A DNA stretch of 64,000 nt, from positions 3,720,001-3,784,000 of the forward strand of contig OY751493.1 in NCBI GenBank assembly GCA_963565915.1, given 5' to 3'. The notes beneath the pieces were generated by a model. It saw only the letters and a list, made by a program, of their open reading frames with translations, was not told the DNA's origin and did no database searches. The translations under genes were made by a program, and so were the position numbers. Positions 8,976 to 21,900 of this stretch are shown in pieces; position 1 is the stretch's first letter; each line of letters opens with the position of its first letter. Source of the stretch: Entoloma clypeatum (Eukaryota > Basidiomycota > Agaricomycetes > Agaricales > Entolomataceae).

Positions 8976-11093
8976 TCAAATCCAAGCATCACGACCAAAC
9001 GCCTCTGAAGGCATGATGGGTTCGACTCTGTTCCCATTCAAAGACGTTTTGTTCACAACAGCGCCGTGTACACCTTCAAGCGCTTCTGTCCACTTGTTCA
9101 ATGCTGCATACCGTTTCTTCTCCAGGCTTTGCCTGTATAGGATGAACATCCAATTGGTTTAATGACCGTGAAGAATGGACTGACTTTCGATCGAGTTCAA
9201 GTCTCATTCCGACTTGATCAATGCGGCCCTCCACCTTTCCTTCTAAGATCAGACCGATGAGAAGTTCTTCGACCTCTTCAATCTCGACATTCAGTTGCTT
9301 ATTACGGAAATCAGCTCGAAACCCCAACAACCCAAGAATATAATATACTTACCTTGCCAAGGAATGACAGTTCAAGACGGGTATAAGGCTTGATTAGGTC
9401 GATGAGGTATTGTGTGCGCAGACTGCGTAACAGCTCGCCAATGTACGACCGGATAAAAGGGTCGTCCATGATCGTGGAACGGTTATCTTCAGGAGTCATC
9501 AGAACGGTTGAACGGAGCACAACAGTGACCCTCGCCTTTCAGAATTTTCTCGGCTGAGTGGACTTCACGCCGTTGGTAAGCATCTACGAGATCCGTCATT
9601 GCTTTTATCTGAGGATCCGTCTTGTATCTTTAAAGAGGAAGACGATCAACTCAGGACACCTGTAGCTGTTGAGCATGCCTACGGCTTCGTTTCTTGGCTG
9701 TCGAAGGGGTTGACTTCACTACCGGTTAACATGTTCGCCAACACCAAATATTTGAGCACCTGGATCCTCTGCGGTGAACCAGCCTCATCGTAATTCCGGA
9801 ACGATTCGAAAAAATCTTCGCTTGCACGATTCCATTGTCCTGGAATGGATGAGGGTAATGTGACTTGGAGTGTGTTCTTCGTAGTGACTCACGTTCACCC
9901 ATCCACATCTTACCACCACATTCCTTGATCACACCCATGATCCGGGGGTGTGGAATGGCAGACCGAACGTTGTTCGTTGCATTGTAGATCTCCTGTAATC
10001 GAGTTAGAACAAAAATGATGTTACACTCGAAGGTTGCATGGTAACCTTCAATTTTTTGTAATTCCGTGTCTCGTTGTACATCTGAATCTCAAGGGCATAG
10101 ATTTCAAGAAGTTGGGTCCCGCGCTGCGATTGGTCGTCGCCCTCAGTCCCAGTGCCAGTAGCGTTGTGAAGGTCGCGAATCAGCTGGTCACCATTCAGAT
10201 GGCGCACATGAACTTGGTGAACTTGGCATGTACCTTGGACAACCGAGCAAATTCTTTTCGATCCAGCCAGAGTTTGGCGAGCTTGAGATTTGTCTTCACT
10301 GACAAGCGCTGCGTGGGACCCTATAAGACACCACTAGCAAAGAGGAGCAAAAAGTACCCACATCATTCTTTGCATCTTCCAAAGCTTTCAGGGTCGCCTG
10401 ATAGAACTTTTCCAATACATCAACCTCGGCCGTGCTACCTTTGCTACCGCCAACATAATCGAGAATCCCATTGATCGTCTTTTCCGAATAATTGCGAGTG
10501 ACAGCCGACTTTGTGTAGGTTAAGAGCTGAGTATATGTCTTCAGAGCATCGTTGGGTCTTTTAAGGACGAGATATAAAAGCTTGGTAGATTGTTTTAACG
10601 CTTTGAACCCCCTGAGACATGAAAGCGGTTATTCTGATGACCATTAGAATGACGACAGGAGGTGCACACCAGTCTCCTTTCTCCTCTTCCTGGTCCACGA
10701 TAGCGCGGAATTCTTTCAAGGCTTCTTCTGGACTATCATCTTTCTTGGCTGAGAGATGAGATGAGGTGGGATGAGATCGCCATAGGCGATGGACAAACAT
10801 TTCGCGGTATAATACATGTTCTCTACGTCAGCACTGCCAGACTCGTTGGCCTCGTCGTTATCAGAATAGTCGAAACCATAGTCCTGTAGATCAATGGATA
10901 AAGAGTTTTGGGGACAGATAATGAACGTGCCTCGTCGTCGCTGCCCTGCATGTAATCAGCATCATCGTCATCCATAGGATATTCGCTGAGCAGGCGGTTA
11001 GACCTATATACTGAAGATGATCGAGGTTGAAGTTGTGTATGACGCTGTCAAGCGGAACCACACAGAACTTTACATAGACATAGAGTACCTCAT
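8976..11093 (-). CDS. CSN2: COP9 signalosome subunit 2
   Basis: CSN2 (Trip15) is a PCI-domain scaffold of the COP9 signalosome, which removes NEDD8 from cullins and contacts the cullin-RING ligase. The acidic N-terminus ([31 protein letters not shown]) matches the family. Helical repeats follow, with [34 protein letters not shown] and [19 protein letters not shown]. The PCI/winged-helix part has [41 protein letters not shown] and [16 protein letters not shown]. The last exon gives [19 protein letters not shown] and stops at 8976-8978. The best start uses a 5-nt first coding exon (ATG AG at 11093-11089) spliced over 103 nt to give [10 protein letters not shown]; initiation at the internal ATG is the alternative. 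The intron 10930-10884 has a GC donor. Confidence 0.9.
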
Positions 11094-11309
11094 CGACTTG
11101 TATGTTTAACATAACGCCACGTCAATTCAATTTCAAGCGATATATGTATATGACATTTCGAGTATCGCGAGTTCAACGAGGCGTTGATCATTCAAGGCTA
11201 TGACGCACCGCACGTGCATTTGAGCGGCTATGTACTCAGTCGTCCTCGACCCCTTCGTATGCTGGTCTCGTAACCGCTGATCGTCGTGCTCTCACGCGTC
11301 CAATTCATC
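11094..11309. promoter_or_regulatory. divergent promoter CSN2/FAB1
   Basis: A 216 bp interval between the start codons of CSN2 (leftward) and FAB1 (rightward). It must hold both promoters. No clear TATA or CCAAT element is seen. Confidence 0.45.
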
Positions 11310-14300
11310 ATGGCGACTACCGACTCGTCTAGCTCCGCCTCTCCCGTCGTCGCCTCCTTCAGTAGCCAGACGTCGAGGTCGAGGAGTAGCACGAGGGTGA
11401 CCGACGATGTAACGAGCCTAACTTCCTTCAATCCATTCGCTGAGGAGGATGAGAATGACCAGTCTTCCTATACCCTTGTAACGTCTATATTCTCTCGCAT
11501 GAAAAATACCCTTTCCGCTCCCCGCTCATCCGCTGTAGCTGCTGCATCAACCCCCAACCCAGCCGCCTCGCCCGGTCCTGCCCTGCCACAGGGTCTTTTT
11601 GAACAAAGAAGGCCGTCATATACTACTTCTCAGACCCAGTCTTCCACCATCTCATCCAAGGCCCCTGGCTCTGATCGACCCTTCTCTTTCCCTGCTGCTC
11701 CTGCTCAAGTGGCCCCTCCGTTAATATCCCTGACTCCGGCACAGTCTGAGGTTCCTACATATAACGTCGACTACGACCGATCACCTTCGCGCGGCACTTT
11801 TTATTCTCCCGTTTTCGAGACTAGCGAAGGCCTCCCGTCTGGATATTCCATTCCGGGCTTTCCAATACAGGATGATGCTCGCAGTGTGAAGACCTCAGTA
11901 AGTCTTCATAGGTCTGGATCTGTTTCCAAAATCATGAGACGCATACGCGGCGAAGGTTTGCTCCCTCCATTCAATATCTCTTATCGTAATGTTTACCTAG
12001 GGCTCTCAGGTTTATCCCGAGAGTATTGGATGGATGATGAGACCTGTAAAGAATGCTATGATTGTAAGAGCGTTTTTACGACATGGCGCCGGAAGCATCA
12101 CTGCCGAATATGCGGTGAGTGCCTAGGATTTTGTGACTAGCGTTCCCAAAATCGATTTGCATGACCAGGACAAATTTTTTGCTCTCGCTGTGCATCAAAT
12201 ATAATCAAAGGCTCGCGATTCGGCCATGATGGTATGGTTCGTGTGTGCAACCTATGCTTGGAAAAACTCGCCAAGGTTGATGAAGACGATGACGATGATC
12301 GACGCTCGGTCATCTCCTCCGTCACATCCTTTCCAGCCCATCAGCACGGAGTAGGCCATCCGCAGTCTCCATTTGCCGCGTCACAATTATTTGGGAGAAA
12401 AGATGAACCCTTCAACTTATACTCTATTGCTGAAACAAAGAGATTGGGCTCTGATGAAGACGACTACGGTTCTCGGCCCATGACTCCACGCCTTATGGAG
12501 CGTGACGATGGAATGTGGGAACCTGTCCAGGACAATCCAGCCCCATTCCGTCGACCTCTGTCTGATGAGGAGAAAGATTCAAATAGCCTCATCAATGGCT
12601 TTCATGCTACTGATTCTCCAATTGCGCCTGGCTCGAAGACGCCCGTTGATCTTGCCATTTCCGTTCCACTGAATGGTGAAGGGCTCATGAGTTCTATCCA
12701 ATTTCCTATCGGGTCTCCTGATGGAGGGCTTGACAGTCCTAATACATATAGCAGACTGAGAACTCGATTCAACTCCTATGGCGATTTTGACCCATCGACT
12801 CCTTTTATTCGAAGTCGTGTACAGAGTCGTCTTGACAGCATATCACTGGGAGAACCGGGATGGCGAACCCGGCGGGAGAGCACCGCGTAAGAAAAATACT
12901 GTATTTCTCTTTGTAATGCACTGATTCCCCCTCAGATATGCGCAAGAACTCAATCTGACCTCTATGCTTCACCTCAAAGTCATGTTGCGGCAGATGCTCA
13001 CGAGCGAGCACATACCAAATATCAAAGAATGGGAGGAAATTCTTCTCAAACTCGCTCTCAGGATTGCCCGTGAAATGACCTTTACCGCTCTGCCTCACAG
13101 ACAAGGCGAGGACATGGATGTTCGAAAATATGTCAAGATCAAGAAGATTCCAGGAGGCGCGCCTCAAGACTCAGAATATGTCGAAGGGGCGGTGATCACG
13201 AAAAACGTTGCTCACAAGCAAATGTCTCGGTCCCAGCGCAATCCACGCGTTATGCTCATTACTTTCCCCCTCGAATTTCATCGTGTCGAGGGACAATACA
13301 TGCATTTCGGACAAATTGTCCGGCAGGAAAAAGAGTACCTTGGTAACTTGGCTTCGCGCATCGCAGGCTTACGACCACATGTTGTTTTGGTCGGACAATC
13401 GGTGTCAAGGCTCGCTTTGGACGCTCTAGCAGATCACAACATCGCTGTCGCAAGGACCGTGAAGCCATCTGCGATACAAACCGTCGCTAGGATGACCCAA
13501 GGCGACGTCTTTTCGTCCATGGACAAGCTAGCCCTGGAACCGCGCTTAGGTCATTGCGCACGCTTCCGCATTCAAACTTATGACCATATATTGATTCCTG
13601 GTCGCCGGAAGACCTATATGCGCTTTGAAGGATGTAATCGTGACATGGGTTGCACCATCATTCTTCGTGGAGGTGACATCGATACTCTTCGTCGCATTAA
13701 GAAAGTGACCAGATTCCTGACATTCATTGTCAGGAATCTCAAACTGGAGACTCATTTATGGAAAGATTCGGTGATTACGTTGCCTCCATTCAATCCCGAT
13801 GCTGTCCCTCCGTTCATGAGTGGCCGCCATAACGTCGCATTTCCCTCAACGTCCTCGTTTGTAGCTCCCTCTTTGATGTCCCTCTCTCGGGCGCCAACCA
13901 TTAGCGTGCTCGATTCACCCTCACGCGCCACGATAACAGAAGTTGATACAGAAGAAGAACTGACAGGCGAAGAAAGCAAGCAACGTCAACTTACGCGGCG
14001 TATTGACCAGTCACTCGAAGCATACGTGAAGACATTTATTTCCGTGTCCGCCACATTACGCTTCCTTCCACCTTATCCACTGCGAAGAATGAAGGAGCTG
14101 GATAACGAACTGGTACAGGCTAAACAGGCTTGGGAGGATGAAGTCATACGGCGAGAGGAAGGGTCCCATTCGGAACATGCTCGAGAAGCAACAGTGACTG
14201 CTGTGATGCCCACCGAGGTACATGAAAGGCCGGGGAACGAGGAAATTGGCGATCTGAATGCACAGATTGAAGCTCTACCACCTATCACGCCTGGAACTCC

Positions 14301-17300
14301 ATCAGTCGGGGAGTCTGGGGATCACGAAATAACCTCATATTTTCCGCATCCTCCCAGGAATTCCTTGTCTGCCGATCCTGCGGCAACAAGTTACATGCCA
14401 GTCCAAGTGCAGCCCGACCCGATGAAAAGACCCGAAGATATCACCCTGGAAAGCGGTTATAGTCTATTGAAATGGAAGCATGAAGAACAGAGGCGTGTCT
14501 GGGAGTGGTACCTACGGAAGAACCAGGATGATTTTGTGGTGGAGAAGTACCAATGCATCAGTCTTTGGGAGTATATCATCCCAACCCCTGAATTTGGTCA
14601 ACACCAACCATGTTTTGCACCGCATTTCAAGTACATTACCTTCTATGGCGAGAACGACTATACCTTGGGCCAGTACATCGAGCGTTCGGTCAACGAAACT
14701 CTTGCACAGTTCCTCGATCCAAAAGCGATATGTGTCGGGAAAGGGTGCGACAAACCACTTGCTCGGCATTGCAAGGTCTTCGTTCACAGCGAGACGCGTT
14801 TGTTCATTGCCGTTGAGCAGTGGGACGGGCAGATAATTGGCCGACAGAACTATCATCCAGCGCCTGACTCCATCACCACTTGGAGTGCTTGTCGTGTCTG
14901 TGGTTCCGCAACACCATTCATACCTGTCTCCGAGGAAATGCAAAGATATTCGTTCGCGAAGTTCTTGGAGCTACATTTCTATCCCGCCGACGTCAAGCTC
15001 GTGCAAGGTGCCGGGTGTCAACACAATATTTATCAGCACCACATTCGTTATTTCGCATCGAAAGGGATGACAGTTCGATTTCAGACTGACCCAGTGGCCA
15101 TGCATGAGATCGTTTACCCGCCTTTTCGCATACGAATTCGTCCCGAAACTCAGCTAGAACTCAAAAATGCTGAATTCAACCGCCTGCATAACCGCAATTC
15201 GATGTGGTACTCGGGTCTGATTGACGATCTCAGACTAATCAGCATCGAGGCTGCCATAGGTGATGAAAAAACAGACGCTCGACTTCTGGCGGACATCAAT
15301 ATCTTGATTCTCCAAGCGGAATCTGAAAGGGAGGATATCTGTCGCCTCATCAACAAAATATATCAAGAGTCAGCACCAACAGATACTCTTGCTCTCAACC
15401 AAGTTCATGCCTATCGACAAGACAAGATTGTTGCATGGCAGCATGATTTTGATAGGCTCCCTAAACCACGCCCAGTTCAAACCATTGATCGTACAAGGGC
15501 TTCTGCCTTCGGATCTGTGCGTGCGATGTGGCCACGGCGATACGACATTGTCGGTGCTTTCGAGCCTCCACATCTTCCGTCTTCCAGCGTCTCTGAGGCA
15601 GAGGAAGTTCCCTATACTATGCGAAGACCTACTGGAGAGTCTCTGACGTCTTCCGCGTCAGAGGCATCTGAACCCGAAACTCACGAGGAGAAAGTAGTTA
15701 CGAGGGAGTCCCCTGCCACACCGGATGAGGCGCCTCAACCTGAGTCCACAACCGAAAAGGCCTTCCTCGACGAGCCTGAGAGAAAAGATGTTAATGAGAT
15801 ACCGGCAGACAGAGTGACGAAATCTGATCCCGAGAGTGACTCGACTATAGGCGCATTACGCGACAACGGCCTACCTCCGTCTAGCCTACCTGTGAGCTGC
15901 CTACGCCCTTCTTTTGCTTGACATGTTGAAACGTACTATCACAGGAGGAACCAACAGCTCCTGGGTATGAGCCAGCAACCTTCGACGAAGAAGCCCCCAT
16001 CCAGCGATTATCAAGACTGCCTCGTCGAGTAGCCCATCAGCCCAGCGTCGCTGAACTGGTCAAAAAGTATCAGGACTTCCTTCCACCCCAGGGTGTGCAC
16101 GCCCTTACCAAGACCGCACTGGCCCCACGTGCTCCTTTCTCTGAAAGCGAGCAAGAATATCCATCTCCGGTTTCGCGTCCTGTACGAAACAAAAGCCGCC
16201 ATCGTTTGCCGTCTAAAAAGCCATCAGTGTCTGACTTTGAACAAAGTTATGCTGCCAATATTGCACCCAGGTATCTCACCCATTCCAGAAGACCCTTGAC
16301 GGGACAGAACAAAAGCCGCATTCCGGGTCCTTCCCTCCAATCCGAAGATTCCTCCCGGCGGCCCTCTCCGGAAAAGCGACCATCATATTATCGGGGCAAA
16401 GATGGAAAATTCAGTCGCCCCGCGTCGCCGACGAATTTGAGGCAAGAATCCAGACCTAGCAGGCAGCGGGCTTCCGCACGTACCAAGGAAAAGAATCAGC
16501 CACTACGTCCAATGCCTAACCCTGTGTCTAAGTCTACATTCCGCAAGCCACCGCCCGCGCCTGGAGGTAGGGTCTCGAGCATGGCCAAACACTATGAACG
16601 TCTTGGGAGAGATGCAGAACGTTCAAAAACTCGTTATTCCGTTATCCGCGGAAAACGCGCGCGCCCTGTCGCGTCTGCACGAGCAACGGTAGAGATATTG
16701 GATAGTGTCAAGGATGTGATTAAAGACGAGTCTGAAAGTTCCGACTCGTCCAGTGAGGCTGACGATGAAGATGAAGGCGCTGAAGAGGAAAGACCGCTAC
16801 CACACATTCCACAGTCTTCTCCCGATTCCAATCCAGTGTCAACCGATGAGTCAGTTGTCACATTGCCTCCCGTCGTCATCCTTCCCGATGAGCCGCTTGT
16901 TTCGGCCATTTTAGATCAAGAGTCTGGGGCTCCTAATGATGAAGCTATCATGCCCCCTTCACCATTTTTATCATCTACAACCCCAGCCAAAGATACTGTC
17001 ACACCCCCTACATCGGATGCAGAACTCGGAACAGGTCCTGAACCGCCCTCGATATTGGGAACAATTTCGGGTTTCTGGCGACCCTCCACTTCCCGGATTT
17101 TAGTCGATGATGATCCTATGAACGATCCAGAACATATCTTCAGAGACTCATCAATGGTTGTTCGCACGGATGAGCCAACTTCAATCATTGCGTTAGCATT
17201 AAAGTAAACTGAGCCTTTGATTGTCCGTCTTGAGCTGACTTTAGTTCTTGCAGTTCACCTCAGTACAATGATATGCTTGCCAAATCTCGCGCGGAGAAGC

Positions 17301-18785
17301 GAACGGCGCGTGAGGCCAGGCTCAACGACAGTGGTGAAGTTTTCATGCCTGATGATCGCTCCGTCTTGGACTCAGCGTCAACTTGGGGAGTCGTAAATGT
17401 TGAGCCAGCGGATCATGTCGACCCTACAGAAGACCTCAGAGTTCCTTCATCGAAGCTTCCCTGGGCAATATGTATGTCTCGTTCTAACAAATAGGTGACC
17501 CCCTAACGCCTGTGTCTAGCATTCGAAAGTGGCGGGCTGACCATCAGCTGCACTGTCCTGTATCCGGAACAATTTGATGCACTGCGACGCACTTACGATT
17601 GTGAGAAAAGCATGATTGAGTCCCTATCAAGGTGCGTAAAGTGGAACGCTAGTGGAGGGAAATCGGGCTCTGCTTTTTTGAAGACACGAGGTAACCCACA
17701 AGACCAATCCTAAAATCCTCACTAACACCATCAATCCAGATGATCGGTTCATTGCCAAGGAGCTATCAAAGCCCGAACTGCAGACTATGGAGACATTTGC
17801 CCCTGCATACTTCGATTATATGTCTTCCGCCGTGTCGGCCAATGTTAGTCGTCGTCTTCATAGGCCTTTCTTATCATTAATATTTTTTCAGCGCCCGACT
17901 TTATTGGCAAAGATATTTGGGTGCTATAAGCTGACATTCAAGAAGACGGGCAAAGACAGAGGCCCTGGAAAATCGAAGTCAACACAAATGAATCTTTTGG
18001 TGATGGAAAACCTGTTCTACGACCGCCGCTTTACCAAGGTCTTTCCTCCATTTTTCCGAGTTCACAAATATTCGAAAACTCATACATACATTTCCTCAGA
18101 TCTATGATTTGAAAGGTTCCACGCGAAATCGACATGTGCAGTCAACTGGGAGAGAGAACGAGGTTCTATTAGATGAGAACCTTGTTGAAAGTATGTGCCT
18201 CGTATCGCATATATTGATACCTCTGAAATACCACGTTCAGCGGCGCATCTCAACCCGTTCTACCTTCGCGAACATTCGAAGCGAATCATGAGAGGCGCAC
18301 TTTACAACGATAGCAAGTTCTTGGCAGACATCAATGTCATGGACTATTCTTTAGTTTGCGGGGTAAGCATGTGGGAGAAATTGTTGCGCTACACCACTCT
18401 GATCTCCATTCAGGTCGATAGTCAGAACAATGAACTCGTCGTTGGTATTGTTGGTGCGTGACAATAGCTCTTCATTTAACATGATCCTTGACCTTGAAAA
18501 AACAGATTACATCCGCACCTACACTTGGGACAAGAAATTGGAAAGCTGGGTGAAAGAATCAGCATTCCTCGGAGGCAGAGGCGACCCTACCATTGTAACA
18601 CCAAAACAATATCGCCAAAGGTTCATCAGCGCCATGGAACGATATTTCCCTTTGGTGAGTCGTTTGTTAGTCGCTTGCTAGCCAATTCCTCAACTTTGAT
18701 GAAGATCCCAGACCGTTGGATGAAGCAGAAGGACACACATGAAGAAGATTCCAACAGCCTTTTGGAATTATGGCCTGATTGGTAG
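11310..18785 (+). CDS. FAB1: 1-phosphatidylinositol-3-phosphate 5-kinase
   Basis: Fab1/PIKfyve makes PtdIns(3,5)P2 on endosomal and vacuolar membranes. Domains in order: an N-terminal conserved [20 protein letters not shown]; a FYVE zinc finger ([24 protein letters not shown], then [10 protein letters not shown] after an intron near 12116); a long chaperonin-like TCP1/Cpn60 region ([49 protein letters not shown]) from about 12935; a cysteine-rich CCR region ([30 protein letters not shown]); a disordered linker (15500-17400); and a C-terminal lipid kinase domain. The kinase carries [17 protein letters not shown] sequence, [11 protein letters not shown] across a splice, and [11 protein letters not shown]. 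All FYVE signature residues for PtdIns3P binding are present. At roughly 2,200 residues it matches the family. The ATG at 11310 is the first in frame. It ends at 18783-18785, convergent with TAF2 150 bp away. Confidence 0.93.
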
Positions 18786-18935
18786 ACTTTCCATTTTGCC
18801 ACTGACCGTCCTTCAGCTTCATAAGCTTCATCACTGATATGCAATAATTAATTACCCCATGTACATTATACCCTATCTTACAAGAATTATATCCCTAATG
18901 TCGTCGTCGAACCACCTCAGGCTGAAGTCCTGCAT

Positions 18936-21900
18936 CTATGACATTTTAGCTCTTTTCGCTGGTTGCGGGGTTCCCTTCTCATGGTCCTTCCTCTTCTTAG
19001 AAGAACCAGATTTCCAAGCATCCATTACTTCATGGACCTTGTTGCGCATCGATACTGTAATATGGCCAACCTCGGATCCAACGCCATTGAAAGTGATGGC
19101 ATTGTCCATCATCAGTTGAAGGTCCGCTTCGAAAGCCTCCAAGGTATCATACTTATCAGAATCAAGTTTCTGTTTAATCGTTCTGAGATCGCGGGCATTT
19201 TTGCGGGGTATCACGTCAAAATAGGTAGGAATACCAAGGGTGACGGGGTTCACAGGTTCACGAAAGATCCACGAGCTACAGAGAAGGTCAAACACGGGGA
19301 GCCGACGGTCAAGAAGTCAAACGTACACGGGGTCTTTGACCAGAGTGGCCATCACAGCTTGCAAGCCGCGCTTTTCTGCCCCTGTCATTTTCCTCTCAAC
19401 TGCCTTCGGCCATTCCCTTTTAAAGGCTTTCTCAACGACATCTGCACACGTCACCGGGAACGTCCCCGGAGGGTTGAACTGCCGGCAATTGCTGAAGACA
19501 AGTTCCACGTCTGCGCAGAAATCCTCCATAGTGACATATCTATTCTGACCAAGCTTGGTCAACATGGTGCCGAAGTCCATTGGATGTTTGATTTCCTCCA
19601 AATATCTGTCAGAAAGCAATGATTAGCGCTATAAGACCCATTTGTTTGTAAAAGAGACATGCGTGGGACAGCCATCCAAGATGGGGTCGACAGGTCGAGA
19701 AAATATATTGGTTTCTGGTAGCTTCTGGATCGCTTTCATGATCTCTCTACATTTCTTTTCGTTGATAGGCGTCGCCTGCACAACTTTCTTGAGCTTCGAA
19801 GCAGGCGCAGGCGCAGGAACAGGAGGGACAACCTCTTTTTCCTTGCCCTTGATGGAGATGCGAGGGACCTCCTTGGTCACTGGTCGAACTCCTTCCGTTG
19901 ATTTCTCGGGCTTAGACATATCTGAAGGCGGTGGAGGTCTCGCTGCTGGAGGAACAATTTTGACTTTCCCGACTGTTGCAGTCGACGGACCCGGGGCCGA
20001 AGGTTTCTCTTTCTTGGATGGAGTGGCAAGAGCAAGAATATCGTCTTCTTCGCTTAATGATCCTGATTTCTTCCTCTTCGCGGGCCCACCATTCACAAGA
20101 GGTTTCTCTGTTCCTTTTTCCGAACGTATTCTCTTTTCAACGTTTTGTCGCTCAATAGCAAGGACTTCCTGGAGGATGTCATGGGAACCATCATCCACGT
20201 ATGGCGGGGGCGGAGCATCGACATGAGGCGTATCAGTCGGCGGCAGCGGTTTGGGTTTGTTCTTGTGTGACTTCATCGGCGTGGGTTCGACCGACGTATC
20301 TAAAACCTGGGACTGGGCGCCAACCCTGAGCTTGATAACCGGGCGTGCTGGGGCAACAGGAGCCGAAGAGACATTCAGAGGTGAGGGGAATGCTTTGGGA
20401 ACTGGAGGAAGGACGCGCGGTGCGGGCTGGGGGACGGCTGCATGTGCATGTGCTTTATCGGCGGCTTCTAATGTCTTGTTTATGATCGTCCATTCTGCAA
20501 ACCTTGTCAGTATCGGTGCAATACAAGGGGAAAGATAGGTTTACGTTTGTCAAAGAACACTTCGAGAGCAATGGCCTCGTTGTGCACGTAACTTCGGGGC
20601 ATATTATACAACTTCGCGTTCAAGACCATGAGCTGGAAATCAGCTCGAAAAGCGAAGCGGTCTCTGTACATTCCCTCTTCCAGCTTTGCACCCATGGTAC
20701 TGAGATCCATCGGGTCCTTGACGACATCAAAGTAACTAGAAAGGCAATGTAAGAAGAAGGTTTGAGTCCCGAGATTCTAGAATATACTTGGGTGCACGAT
20801 CTCTGATAGGATCGACAGGCTGAAGGAAAGCAAGAGCGTGCTTGTTCGCCTTCAATTTTTTCAAAGCATTCCTTGACCCTCGTAAATCGTTCAGGCTCAT
20901 CCCACCTGACTGAGCTTTTGGAATAGTGGGAGGTTTGCCTGACTTGCAACTGACAAGGGGCTTGGGTGGCCGAGCGTTAGGTTTGCCTTTAAGTGGAGCG
21001 GTACCTGAGAGCACCACACCCCTCCTCGCAGGGTGGACGGCACGGGGGGTTGCTGGAGTCGAGGGAATAAGTTCTGGCATAGGACTTGCGGGCAACCTGA
21101 GTTTTGTGGGAGCGTTAGGCGGGATAAGCGGGCTCTTCAGAGACGGAACGCCAGTTTTGGTGGTTCGAGGAGGCTTGAGCGGAACTTTACCCAGTGGAAG
21201 CGAAGGGGCAACATCGATGACTGGCGTACTCGGTATGTGGATTTTGACTGTTGGAGGGGTCTCCTCGACGGGACGAATGAGGATGTCGGCCAACTTGAGG
21301 ATGCACCATCGAACTTCGTGATCGACGTCGGTTGCCCTTGAACAAACAGCATTAGTAGAAAGACTACATAGATATGGTGAATATAGACATACAATGCAAT
21401 GGGCATCAGGAACTCTCGAAGAGCTTCGTTCTTTCCCACTTCACGATCCTTTCGTAAAACCTTGATCATCGCGTCCATCTCACTCTTTTTCAATTCCTTG
21501 GTCTTTTCCGGGGCTGTGCCATCTTCTTCGATGAGTAAAGACTCGGCCTCTTTTGTACTAGATTTCATCTCGCCCATCTGCACCAATATAGCCAGACTCT
21601 GGCAAACATTTCGTGCGACATGACGGCGAACTACCCGCGAGGGATCGTTTGCAATCACCGCCAGAACATACCGCATGATCGATGGTGAATACCACTTCGT
21701 CAAGAAGAGCCCATCAAAAGCGGCAATGCGGACTTGGGTGTAGTTCCCCTCTCTGAAAAGGATTAGAACAGAGGTATTTATCAACCAATAGACACACCTT
21801 GTCAAAGGGAAGAATACGCGAGGGTGACTTGGAATCAAACCAGCAATACCAAGCACCATGTAGAACTAGACAGTGGGTTAGTTCGCTCGACATTGCTGCA

